From assembly GCA_001179505.1 (NCBI GenBank), contig CDMY01000635.1, positions 102,457-151,012 of the forward strand: a stretch of DNA of 48,556 bases, given 5' to 3'. The notes under the pieces were generated by a model, which saw only the letters and a program-made list of their open reading frames with translations, was not told the origin of the DNA and ran no database searches. This DNA comes from Vitrella brassicaformis (lineage: Eukaryota; Sar; Vitrellaceae). Below, piece by piece: positions 12,349 to 22,674 of the stretch (its first letter is position 1; each line of letters begins with the position of its first letter). The translations under genes and the position numbers were made by a program.

Positions 12349-13767
12349 ATTGCGTGCGTACCTCTCGGTAGGTCTCGAGTGCCGGCGCATTCTGCCCATT
12401 CTTGTAGAGCTGGTTGCCCTTGGTTTTGAGCTCTTCCGCCCTCTCTCGCCTCTTCCTGTGCTCGGCCTCATCCCAATGCACCTTCTCAAACGCACCCGCA
12501 GCATCGAAACCGTCCCCCTGCCCATTGGCGTTGTCGTCACGGTTGCTGGGCCCATGAGCTTCGATGTCCATCGGTTTAGCGGCCTCGGCGGCCTCGGCAG
12601 CGACGTTAGTGACGGGGCGGAGGAGGGCGCAGATGGCGTCGAAGGTGTGACCGAGTTGAAGGGGCGTCTGGCCGTTGGTGACCTTGTTGGGGTTGGCACC
12701 TTTGCTCAACAGCTTCTGGGTGCCCTCAGCGTCTCCGTTCTCAGCCGTGCAGTGCAGCGGAATCCAGCCATCCTGATCTGACAAGACAAGCCCACAAACG
12801 GACACGTCCATCCATCCATCCATCCATCCCCTCAGCCTTGCTCTCCCTTTCTTTGTGTCGGTGGCACCTTCAACGTTCGGGTCAGCGCCCCCCTCGAGCA
12901 GCAGGTCGAATATCTCCTTGGCCGTGTCGACGTGGTGCCGCATCGATGCGCTCAGGATGAGGGGCGGGGGCACCTGGCGGCTGCCCAGGTCGGGATTGGC
13001 CCCGTGGGCGAGCAGCAGACGGACGGCTGTGGCATTCTGTTGTGTGACGGCCCACAGGAGGGGCGTCCCGAACTCCGTCGAGCATGCGTTGACGTCACAG
13101 GGAGGAAGAGGCTGTATACAGCCGAGAGAGAAGAAGCAAAGGGTGTGTATGTATGTATGGCTGCCTGTCTGTGTCTGTCTATCTCGGTCGCACCGTCTCG
13201 TCAGTGCGGCAGTTGAGGAGCATCTCAAGCAGGCTGCCGTCGCGGTGCTCGGCGGCCACATGAAGCGCAGACGTCCCCTTGCGATTCCTGCAGCGCAATG
13301 CAATAGCATCAACACACATATATCCACCCACATGCGCATTGATCTCTCCTCTCCATCCATCCATCGATCAGGTTAGCTTACAGGTGGCTGATCTTGGCTC
13401 CCCTGTCCAGCAACAGCCGCACCACGTCCGCATGGTTGTGGAGCACCGCCAGCAGCAGCGGCGTGTCGCCCACATCACACTCCAGGTCCACCTTGACGCC
13501 CTCAATGGCCAGCAAGGTCTTGACATTCTCCACCCTCCCTCCCATGCACGCGAAGTGCAGACATCCCCGGCCATTGCCGTCGCGGTATTGGTTGACGATG
13601 TCCGCCAGAGTGACGCCTTCCTCTCCCCTCTCTCGTCGGATGGTCTCCAGGTGGCTGATGAGCTCCGCGGCGTCCTGATCTTTGGCGCATGCGAGCAGTT
13701 GCGTCAGCTCCTTCTTCACCCGGTTGAAGGCCTCGTTTGAGTGGCTTGCAGATGCTGATGCTGCCAT
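11501..13767 (-). CDS. Ankyrin-TPR protein, probable Hsp70/Hsp90 co-chaperone
   Basis: Eight exons close in frame to 524 residues: 13767-13382, 13287-13194, 13111-12868, 12777-12362, 12228-12013, 11920-11824, 11715-11676 and 11582-11501. Residues ~60-270 hold ankyrin repeats (GDTPLLLAVLHNHADVVRLL, GTPLLWAVTQQNATAVRLLL, GWIPLHCTAENGD). Residues ~320-490 hold TPR helices. The carboxylate-clamp residues that bind C-terminal EEVD tails look intact: Lys/Asn in KTKGNQLY, Asn in SNCAA, and Lys/Arg in PKGYYR. A charged KRRERAEELKTKGN helix leads into the first TPR. The ATG at 13767 is the first in frame. It has the same ANK-then-TPR order as the J-domain gene it faces, so the two may share ancestry. 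It is 139 bases from the kinase gene. Confidence 0.85.
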
Positions 13768-13795
13768 GGCTGACGCCGAGGAAAAGGGGAGGGTT

Positions 13796-13814
13796 GTAAG
13801 CTCGCAAGCTCGCG
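13796..13814 (-). promoter_or_regulatory. Shared promoter element, copy 2 plus an adjacent half copy
   Basis: GTAAGCTCGCA at 13796-13806 is followed at once by AAGCTCGCG at 13806-13814. It sits 28 bases upstream of the ankyrin-TPR start codon and 92 bases from the kinase start. The element reads toward the ankyrin-TPR gene in the same sense as copy 1 reads toward the J gene. Confidence 0.6.
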
Positions 13815-13906
13815 TCTTCAGGGTTTCCGTCTCTAAAAACCTCTCCTACGTCTTATTCCTCTCTTTCTCCTTCCCACCCGACCTCTCCGGGCAGCCGACA
13901 TCAGAA

Positions 13907-15547
13907 ATGGCAAACCGAGAGGTGATTGAAATCGACGACGACAGTGAGCCGTCGTCCGGCCCGCCTGAGCCGCCACCCCATCAGCCGGCGGCTCTGGCAG
14001 CAGCGGCTCATGCGCCGATGCCGCCGCCCGGGCAGCTCCAGGTCGGCAACGTACTCGTTGGCCGATATCGAGTCACCGGGACCCTCGGAAACGGTGCATT
14101 CGGTAAGCCGTGACGTAGGATACATCGAGGGGGGTCTGGGAGGTGCATGCGATGCGTGGGCACAAATGCGTGTGTATGTGTTGCGTGTTGGGCAGGTAGT
14201 GTGTATTGTGTGACGGACACGGTGTCCCGGACGCCACAGCAGCTGGCGGTCAAGTACTGTGCGGAGGATGACGGAGGCAAGAGCGTGGAGTTTTACCAAA
14301 AGAGAGACTACGACACCTTGAAGGCGCTGCAGGGTAGGCAGGCACACAAAGGACTGGCTGGGAGACGGGAGACGGGAGCGGGGAGGGGGGAGGGGATCAG
14401 GCGCATGACCTTGTCGTCGAGTCGTGTTGTGTGCATCATGTCTGTGTGTCTGTGTGTGTGTGTGTGTGCTATAGGGATCCAGGGCATCGCACGCGAGTTT
14501 GGCACATTCCCCGCCACCAATGAGTGAGCCAACCCCACCCAACCCGCGACGCACACACAGCCTGGAGCATGGTCCGTCCCCTGTTGACTTGTGTGGTGTG
14601 GTTTGTGCGTGTGTGTCCTGACAGGCACCGGTCGTTCTTCTTGATGGAGTTACTTGGAGACTCTCTGCACACACTGCACAGCTGGGCGCGGCGGTTCACC
14701 GTAGCCACTACCGCCAGCATCGGGGTAAGGACGGTAGAGAGGCACGCTGACGGACGGACTGACTGACTGACGACGCCTGCTTGACGGCTGTGGGGGCTTT
14801 GTCTTGTCTTGTGGTGTGTTGCAGATCCAGCTGTTGGACGTGTTGACCAAGATGCACGAGCGTGGGTTCTTGCACCGGTGGGCCACACACGCAGACGCAC
14901 ACTCATCTCTGCACACACACCTCCATTCTCTCTCTGTCGGTCTGTGTGTGTGTGGGTTCTCCATTTGCAGCGACATCAAGCCGTGCAACATTGTGAGCGG
15001 GGGCAGCGATAGCTACCGTAAGCCAGCCGAGGAAACACTATACCCCCACCACACACCTGCCTGTCATGCCCTCATTCATCCCTCGTCCGTCTGTCTGTCT
15101 GCCTGTCTGTCTGCCTGGCCACAGGCCCCCAGCGACGGGGCGATATCTTCCTCGTGGACCTCGGCATGGCCAAAAAACACCTCGACCACAACGGACGGTA
15201 CGCACACACCACACCACACCGCAGCAATTGGCCACTCACATCCATCACATTTGTGTTTGTGTGGTGTGGTGGGCGTGTGTGTGTGTGTGTGTGTCGTGGG
15301 TACCCACAGCCCGCTGCCTCCGCGTTCGTCGGCGGCCTTCTGCGGCACGTCCTACTTCGCGTCGCTCAACACACACGAGAACAAGGAGCAGGGCCGGCTC
15401 GACGACCTCTACTCGCTCTGGTTCACGCTGCTCGAACTCATGCTGCACGAGCTCCCCTGGGCCCGCATCGACTGGGTAGGTACAAACCACACGCAACGCA
15501 ACGCATCCCATACCACACACACACACGCATCTATGTCGACCTCTGGG

Positions 15548-15586
<39 letters not shown>

Positions 15587-17907
15587 TGTCGTCAGGATGA
15601 CTACGACAGGGTCTGTCGTGCCAAGAAGGAGCTCTTCAACGCCATGAAGAAGCTATGGGCGGCGCAGAAGGCCCACGAGCAGCGGTACGGCGACCTGCCC
15701 GAGGAGTCGCGGCCCGCGCCGCCGATCCCCAAGCCCCACTTCCCCTCCTACTACGTGCGCCGACACGGGCAGCTCAAGCCCGATGGCCCCTCGGGCAAGC
15801 CGCGGTCCGCAGACCCGTGCATAGTGCCCGATGGCGGGTTGAATCGGGCGGAGGAACTCGCCAAGGCGCTGCCCACACAGATGGTCAGTCAGTCGGTTAA
15901 CAAAAGACACAAGGAGTGGAGGGAGTGGACGGGGGTCGTGTTGGGCGTGCAGTGCACCTGACGTTGTGTGTGGTGTTGTGTGTGTGTGGTGTGTGCAGCA
16001 TGAGTTCATCGAGGAACTAGATAGGTACCGGTACGAGACCAAGCCCAACTACGCCCGCCTTCGGTGCGTCCGTCCTCAGACCACCCACACAGACACACAC
16101 AGCACAAGGCGGCCGCGTCACTCACTCGCCCGTTGTCTGTGCCTTCTGCGCCTGCCTGCCTGTCTGTCTGTCTGTCTGCCCGCCTGCCTTCATCACATCA
16201 GGGGCCTTCTGTTGTCGATGCTTGAGGAGTATTCTCATGGCGAGGGTGTGGCGGGCTGGGACGTAACTCGCGAGTTCGGCCCCAACCTTTACTGGCAGGC
16301 CGGCAAAAAGGAGGCCGAATTGTGGGACCGGTTCACCAAGGAGCAGCAGCGCCGCAAACAACAGCAGGTAGGGTACACCAGCCAGCCAACCCCACACACA
16401 ACAACCCCCCCCCTCCCCCCAACACATGCACACATGGATGGATGGCCGTGTGTCCGCCACATTCATTCCCACACATGTCCTGTCCTCCTGTGTGCTTTGA
16501 CCCTGTTCGTTTCCTCAGGCTCGCCCACCCGCGCCTGCCCGCCCCACGCCCCCACCCCTCGCGCCCTCACCCCCTATGCGTCAGCGAGACATCCGTGACC
16601 TCCTCCCACCAGCCCCAGCCCCAGCCCCAGCCCCAGCAGCAGCAGCAGCGGCAGGAGGCAAGAAGCGCCAGATACCCGTTGTGGTGCTCGACGAGAGCGA
16701 CGACGAGACCCCTCCGCAGAAAAAACAGCGCGGCAACGACAGGGAGCCTAAGCGGGGCAAGGACAGGGGCAACGGAGGCCAGGGCCAGGGACAGGGACAG
16801 CGCAGGGAGAGGGGCGAGCCAGCTGCCGCTGCTGCAGCAGCGGCAGCGGCAGCGGCAGCTCCTCCTGCTCCACCCAACATGCCATCGGTCATCATATTGG
16901 ACCACGACCCCATAGCAGCGGAGGCCCCGGCCCCTCCAGCCCCACCGCAGTTGCCACTCGTCCCTCCTGCTGCTGCTGCTGCAGCGGCGGCGGCTGCTGC
17001 CCCAGCCTTGCGGTTGGGTGTGAGTCCCAAGCCAAAGCCGCTCATCAGTCCCGGCAGCGATGCCGAGATGGCCCAGCCCCACCAGCTGCAGCAGGGCCTC
17101 CTTGCCCTCCCGTACTCGCCGCAGGCGTACCCACTTGTACCAGCTGGGGGGCAGCAGGGAGCAGGTTTTGGTGGAGGTGGTATCGGCGGGGCTGGGCAGG
17201 GCGAGCGTGACGTTAGCATGAGCCCGCGAGGCGGCCGTGGAGGCCGTGTGGATGGTGACGTGTTGATGGCGGACCGTGTTGGTGGGCGAGCGTTGGTGTT
17301 AGCGGACAAGAGCCCCGTCGCCATGTGAGCAGGGAGGCTGGGTGGGTGGGTGGAGGGGCAAAAGGGATGTATGCGATGCATCCATCCATCTATCCATCGA
17401 TACGATAGATACATGTACGCCGCATACATGACACGCATGGGCCGATTGTGTTTGTGTGTGCACTGCAGGCCGGCCCCTGCAGCAGCTGCAGCACCTGCAC
17501 CCATCCTATCGCATCAGCACCAGCAGCGTGGCGAGCCAGCCAACGGCGGGCACCCCGTCGGGCCGGGCGGCGGCCTGCGTGTCAGCCCTCGCATCCAGAA
17601 GAAGCAGGACCGCCAGCAGCACCAGCAACAATTGCGTGAGGAGTTCGGTGACGGGCCCATCTGCATTGACTTGCTGGACGACTCGGACGAAGACGGATCC
17701 CTGCCGGCCGCAGCGGCAGCTTCACCAGCAGCAGCAGCAGCAGCAGCAGGAGGGGGTGCAGAGGAGGACAAGGGCCCTGCAGATCGACAGGTGGCGCCGG
17801 TCATCTCGCCCCGTGGTCGGCGTGCGGCCCGGCGCGGCCATGAGCGTGCATTTGGCGGCCATGCCGACGGGGGCGGGCCGATGTGCATCTCTATTGACTC
17901 AGAATAA
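13907..17907 (+). CDS. CK1-family-like protein kinase with several SUMO-interacting-like motifs
   Basis: Thirteen exons join in frame to 861 residues: 13907-14102, 14196-14333, 14475-14523, 14625-14724, 14825-14877, 14971-15017, 15125-15197, 15310-15475, 15596-15883, 15999-16063, 16202-16367, 16519-17324 and 17469-17907. The catalytic domain spans ~50-400: glycine loop GTLGNGAFG, Lys in LAVKYC, HRDIKPCN, DLG in place of DFG, then CGTSYFASLNTH and LDDLYSLWFTLLELMLHELP. These resemble casein kinase 1 (GTxRYASxNxH, RRDDLESLGY). After the kinase core comes a low-complexity tail of polyalanine, proline and RGG-like stretches. Short hydrophobic-acidic motifs recur: VIEIDDDSE (~6-14), VVVLDESDDE (~501), VIILDHD (~571), ICIDLLDDSDED (~780) and CISIDSE at the C-terminus. 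These match SUMO-interacting motifs. A TGA lies in frame just past the exon 12 donor, so intron retention would end the protein at 17328. Confidence 0.85.
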
Positions 17908-18692
17908 GAATAGTGGAGGGCGGATCAGTGTTGGAGAGAGAGAGAGTTGAGGTTGGTTGTTTGTTGAGATTGAGAGGCACGAGAGAGGGAGAGAGTTGAG
18001 GTTGGTTGTTGGTGGAGAGTGAGAGGCACGGCAGACAGACAGACAGACGTTCATTCATTCATTGCACACATCACATGCATCCGCGAGCCAGGTATAGCAA
18101 AGCGGATGCTGGTGCGTGCGTCTGTCTGCCGGTGTATTTGAAGCGTCCATCCCTCTATGAAATCAAAGGTGGATGGATGGGTGGCTGCAATTTTGCGGTT
18201 TGGAGGAGCGAGGGGCGATATATTCGGACACAACAGACGTGTCTGTTTGTTGGGGTGAGGAGGGGAGGGGACACACCGACCCACTCACTCCATGTACCGT
18301 ACGTACCTCTATCTATCTCTTGTCTACCCACCTATCATTCTCTGTGTACACGTATATAACTACCCCTCACTGTATGTATTGCATCACATTTCATTGCATT
18401 CCATTCCATTGCATTGCACGGCATTGGATGGCTTTGCGCCGCGCCTGAGGTGCCCTTTGTGTGCCTCTCGTGCAGTGCACTGCAGGGCCGTGCTGTGCCG
18501 TGCCGCCCGTGCGTGTGTTCGCGCTTCATGAGTGCATGCAGGGAGACACTTTTTCGATTTGCATACTCACAGACTGACAGACAGACAGACAGACAGACAG
18601 ATTTCGTCGGTGCCTGCCTGCCTGCCTCATTTAAGAGCAACTTGCCAATTACTCGTCAGTCAGTCGCACGCACCATCCGTCCATCGGACCCA
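17908..18692. other. Convergent intergenic region with simple repeats
   Basis: 785 bases without a credible gene. It has a duplicated 41-base purine-rich block, GACA arrays (for example 18573-18600) and runs of CATT/CATTC. It presumably holds the 3' ends of the kinase and methyltransferase transcripts. Confidence 0.6.
17941..18030. repeat. Imperfect direct repeat, 41-base unit, 49-base period
   Basis: 17941-17981 and 17990-18030 both start AGAGAGTTGAGGTTGGTTGT and end TGAGAGGCACG, with a few differences in the middle. It lies just after the kinase stop codon. Confidence 0.8.
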
Positions 18693-20232
18693 CTAACGTC
18701 TCAACCCACACCGTCTCCTGATCTCGAAGAGATGCAGGTCAGCATTAGGATGAAGACCTTGAACGACATCACGCGACACCTGCCCACACATGTGACCTCA
18801 ATGGCACACCGCCGTGCTGCTGGCTGCCTCTCTCTGACCTCATCAACGGTGAATCGTTCCCTCAGCAGGGCCATAAAGGTCTCGTACTTATCAACAAACC
18901 TACACACACAGCCAGACAGAAACCCATACACATCACATCGACAGTCTGTCGACAGCAGGCTTTTTGACCGTATTACCGTATCCTCATGGTGAGTATGATT
19001 CGGGTGGCAGGAGTGGATGCATCAGGCGACGGACGGCACAGGCGATCAAGAGTGTCCACCAACAGGCCGAAATCCTCCTGCACCAGCCATCAAGAAGGGC
19101 AGGACGGATGTCGATGGCAGGCAGGTGCGCTGCACACGGATTGTATGCAATCAATTCTCACCTCTTGATAGACGAGATCCGAGCACAGGATGAGCGACGG
19201 GGGAGAGGTGGGACTACAGGCGTCAATGTCACTGCCTCCCTCATCAGACCCACCTCCACGTGCCCTTCGGTGCAATGACTTCAGAGCCGATTCCATCTGG
19301 TCACACTCACCCCTGAACTCACCACAACACAAACACACATACAGAGATGAGAAGCGCTTGCCTTGCAAGGGTTTGCAATGCATCACACACTGACCAGGAC
19401 AACTCCGCGGCCGTGCAGTCGAATGGCTCGTTATCCGTTGTGGCCCGCCCCGCCTGACGCACCCTCTGCTGCAGCTCGATGTTAGCATCCATCAGCGGCA
19501 CCAGCTTGCGGATGTCCGTCAGCACGGTCACATAACCTGACACAACACATTAGACACTACACACACGTCGACAAGTGCGCAAACACATCGGCCAGCCGAT
19601 GTGCCCTCCCTCCCTTGGGGTACCTACCGATGGATGCGGCGACGATGCCTGGCAGGCCCACACCGGCGCCCAGCTCGACGCATGTGGGGCGGGGCGATTC
19701 AGGTGGAAATCTCTCGCCGCTGCTGGCCTTGCTGGGGTACCGATAGAGGTATCTTGACAGGAGAAGGGCGGCATCCCACAGCAAGCCACCTACACAGCAC
19801 ACAATAGATAGACAACGAAGCATCGCAAGCGAACGCATACAGTACCCTGCGCTCGGTGCTGCATGCCGCTGACCTACCTTTGCCGAGTCGGAAGTTCTGC
19901 CTGACAGACACCACACACCAGAGCATCATCACACAGCATTGGACTACCTTAATTGCCTTTGTTTCCATCCATCATTCTCACGCACCTGACGAAGTAGCTG
20001 GCATCCGGCGCAATGTCACACCCTGCATATATCGTGTGGCACCAAGAGATAGAGGACAACAAGCACCTCTTGTCATGCATGTCTACTCTGTTCATGTCAT
20101 TCTTCCCTTACTCAGCAGCCGGTGGCTGGCGAATCGGTAGTCATCGTAGACCTCGTAGGCCGCCGGATCAAACACAGCCGCCTCCTGCAAGAGTGAAGTC
20201 AACTCATCGCCTGACGCAGGAAGATCATTCAT
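18693..20232 (-). CDS. METTL21-like (methyltransferase family 16) protein lysine methyltransferase
   Basis: Nine exons close in frame to 294 residues: 20232-20112, 20022-19986, 19900-19878, 19789-19628, 19536-19395, 19312-19162, 19077-18977, 18899-18839 and 18779-18693. Family signatures run in order: GGLLWDAALLLSRYL, the AdoMet-binding motif I VELGAGVGLPGIV (~100), motif post-I VTVLTD, and SDLVYQE, corresponding to the catalytic (D/E)xx(Y/F)-type region. A terminal FEIRRR follows. METTL21-type enzymes methylate lysines of chaperones and elongation factors in the cytosol; which target applies cannot be read from sequence. Exon 7 ends in an unusual donor context (ATACG|GTAATA), but the frame continues well. 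The ATG at 20232 is the only sensible start. It shares a 145-base promoter with the VOC gene. Confidence 0.85.
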
Positions 20233-20336
20233 GACGATGGTTTCTTTGCTATAGACAATGAGTCATTTGCTACGCTGCACGATTCATAGTGTCAACAACA
20301 CTGCCGATTACCAAGGAGATCTTCCGCTGGAGCAAG

Positions 20337-20347
20337 CTAAGCTCGCA
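20337..20347 (-). promoter_or_regulatory. Shared promoter element, copy 3 (CTAAGCTCGCA)
   Basis: Located between the methyltransferase start (20232, minus) and the VOC start (20378, plus), 30 bases before the latter. Identical over 11 bases to copies 1 (reverse complement) and 5. Confidence 0.6.
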
Positions 20348-20377
20348 GGCTGGTAGATCTTCGCCGCTTCCTCAACG

Positions 20378-21418
20378 ATGTCACTCTGCAACTATGTAAT
20401 AGCCTTGGCGGTTTCTGCCGTCCTTGATGGAATTGTAGCATTCAGATGTGATGACCATCTCCCGCCAGGCTCGGTGCCTTCCATTGCCTTTCACCAGCCC
20501 ATGACAGCGATGCACACCAGAGCCCGTCTGCAGAGGAACAGCAAGAGGCCGCTGAGGCGCCTGGCTTCCTCCCCTTCAACATCAGTGACCAGGGAGCAGG
20601 ATGCAAGAGCTGCTGCTGAGAGCAGACCTGCAGTGCCATACGCAGAGATCCAGCATGCAGGTGAGGTGGCTAACATAACAGAAATGGAATGAATTGAATG
20701 CACAGGCAGCGTTTGGCATCGGGTTGGTTGTTGTTTGTCATGTCAGGTGTGCTGTGTTCGGACACGCCTGCGGCCCTTGAGTTCTACACGAGGGTGTTGG
20801 GCATGGCGAATGAGACCCATCTGAGGCCAACGACACTCCCATACCCCGGTGGGGTACTGTACACACAACACACATCATGACCTGATGCACAAACGGACGG
20901 ATGTGGGAGTGGTCTATGATTGCCGGCCGGTATGGCTCCGGTTCCATGCTGTTTGTTGGTGTGTGCAGGTGCGTTTGTGCGTGTTGGGTCGAATCAGATT
21001 CACTTGATGGAGCTGCCAAACCCGGACCCCACAGAGGGGAGACCTGACTACCCTGCACGGTAGGTATGCTGGGCCACAGATGAAGAAGACCAACACTGAC
21101 TCGTGTGTGTCTGTGTGTCTGTCTGTCAGGGACCGACACATAGCGATCAGTGTGTACGATTTGATGCCGCTGAAGGAGAGGCTCGACGAACATGACGTCA
21201 AATACAGAATGTCAAGGTGAGAGCAGAGGTGGCCACACTTCATTCATCACATAATTACACGAGGATGAAGCGAAGCAGCTGTCCTCATTGTGCGTGCCGT
21301 GTGTTGTGTTTCCAGCTCCGGTCGTCCTGCCCTGTTCACCAGAGATCTCGACGGCAACGGGTTGGAGTTTATTCAGGTGGATCTTACTGAGAGGCAGCTT
21401 TATTCTGGGGATAGCTAG
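20378..21418 (+). CDS. VOC (glyoxalase/dioxygenase-fold) protein with organelle-type leader
   Basis: Five exons join in frame to 221 residues: 20378-20660, 20747-20848, 20969-21059, 21130-21216 and 21316-21418. The vicinal-oxygen-chelate fold shows as two beta-alpha-beta modules: TPAALEFYTRVLGM and IHLMELPNPDP, then DRHIAISVYDL and FTRDLDGNGLEFIQ. Candidate metal ligands are His in QHAG, Glu in LMELP, His in DRHIA and Glu in GLEFIQ, as in metal-binding VOC enzymes. About 90 residues precede the domain. They begin with a hydrophobic segment (NYVIALAVSAVLDGIVAF) followed by a Ser/Arg-rich, acid-poor stretch, as in a signal-plus-transit leader for a complex plastid; that destination is inference. 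VOC members range from glyoxalase I to dioxygenases and the substrate cannot be named. It shares a promoter with the METTL21-like gene. Confidence 0.8.
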
Positions 21419-21750
21419 CTAGATTGATGGGTTAGTTGTCTGTCTGCGGGGGAGGGAGGGACCGAGAGATATGGGATGGATGACGTCGAATGCGCGTTTT
21501 TCAGTGTTCGGAGTGACTGAGTGAGTGAGAGTGGGACACTACACTGTGAAGGTGGCGTTGTTAATTGCAATGGCCCAACGCTGTCACGTCCCTCACACGT
21601 GTCTGTACTGCATGTACACCGACAGACATCTACGAACGCAACACAATCAAGCAGTGAAAGGATAGGATGCACCATACATACCATGCCCCCAACCCCCCCC
21701 ACACACAAATGCAGCCAGCACTAATCCACAGCAACCCACCAGCCAGCCCT
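21419..21750. other. Convergent intergenic spacer
   Basis: 332 bases between the VOC and CCDC103-like stop codons, with short ATGG and CCA repeats and no credible frame. Confidence 0.6.
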
Positions 21751-22532
21751 TCACAGATCCGCCAGACCAGACGCCTCACTCCCCTCCTCTCCCTGCCCTC
21801 CCCCATCAGCTGCCCTACACAGCTCCAGCAGCCGCGCAATCTTCTCACGCTCGCTCGACGTGAAGAAGCCCTTCAGCCGACGCACACTCGACATCCCTCC
21901 GATGACCCTCACGTATTCTGCAATGGCCTTTGCAGTGCTGCCGCCATCATCATCGCCAGGCCTCTCTTGTTGCTCGAGGCGGCCGAGGAAGACAAACAGC
22001 AGGTCGGTGAGGAACTGCGAGTCAATGCGGGCGCCCATGGCCGCGGCAAACGTCGATGTGGGAATGCCGAGAATGTACCTGTACACAACAGAACGAGCAG
22101 TCAGCCAGCCGACCACAAGGTTTGTTCCATGTCAATGTGCATGCATTGCATGGCCGTGACGGCTGGCCCAGCCTACTTGAGTTTCTCTTGGTCGCCTCGC
22201 ATGCGCCTCCAGTCGGTGTCGATGGTCGATGCACTAGCAGATCCTCGCTCCCTCCCAGCGGATGCAGTCGTCAGGGCCGCCCCTCTCGCAGACGCATCCC
22301 CACTTTCTCCCCTGGCAGCAGTGGCATCGTTGTGGCAGCGGTTGAATGCGAATTTGGGTGGCGCGTTGATGGCGTCCGGTCCGAGAGGGTTGAGGTGTGC
22401 GGTGGCGACGAAGTTTTTGAACTCATCGTAGCTGCGGGCCTGGTAGATGGCCCTCTTCTTCATGTTGTCGGTCCGCTGGTGGTTCTCGTCGCGGCCAACA
22501 GCCGCTCTCACCTCTTTCTTCACCCTCTCCAT
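21751..22532 (-). CDS. CCDC103: CCDC103-like axonemal dynein assembly/attachment factor
   Basis: Two exons, 22532-22177 and 22078-21751, give 227 residues. The N-terminus (VKKEVRAAVGRDENHQRTD, then YDEFKNFVATAHLNPL) matches the dynein-attachment-factor N-terminal region of CCDC103: a charged helix, then SYEEFxxxVxxxHLxPL. The C-terminal half (YILGIPTSTFAAAMGARI, then LGRLEQQERP) looks like the helical domain that RPAP3 and CCDC103 share at their C-termini. A variable Ser/Ala/Arg-rich linker separates them. CCDC103 is required to build or anchor outer dynein arms, so the organism probably makes motile flagella. The ATG at 22532 starts the conserved region directly. It shares a 142-base divergent promoter with the ER J-domain gene. 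Confidence 0.75.
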
Positions 22533-22556
22533 CTCTCCTGCTTGTGCTTCCTCCCT

Positions 22557-22568
22557 CTAGCGCGCAAG
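22557..22568 (-). promoter_or_regulatory. Degenerate copy of the shared promoter element
   Basis: CTAGCGCGCAAG resembles CTAAGCTCGCAAG, as read at copy 2, with one base missing and one changed. It lies 24 bases upstream of the CCDC103-like start. Weak on its own; listed because of its position. Confidence 0.3.
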
Positions 22569-22674
22569 TCTTCAACGGTCAACGGCAAGTTTGAAGCCCT
22601 CCACAACTCAGGCTCACTCACTAAAGAGTTCTACCCCGGTCGTGCTGCCCCTCGCTGCAACAACAACAGACGCA

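Noticed and set aside
16581-17504. Long minus-strand open frame over the kinase tail
   Set aside because: Antisense of alanine/proline-rich codons. It has no start context or domain and crosses the kinase's spliced intron.
18340-18640. CATT/CATTCC and GTGC-rich stretch considered as a structured RNA
   Set aside because: No stable stem or known RNA motif could be traced by eye; it looks like microsatellite drift.
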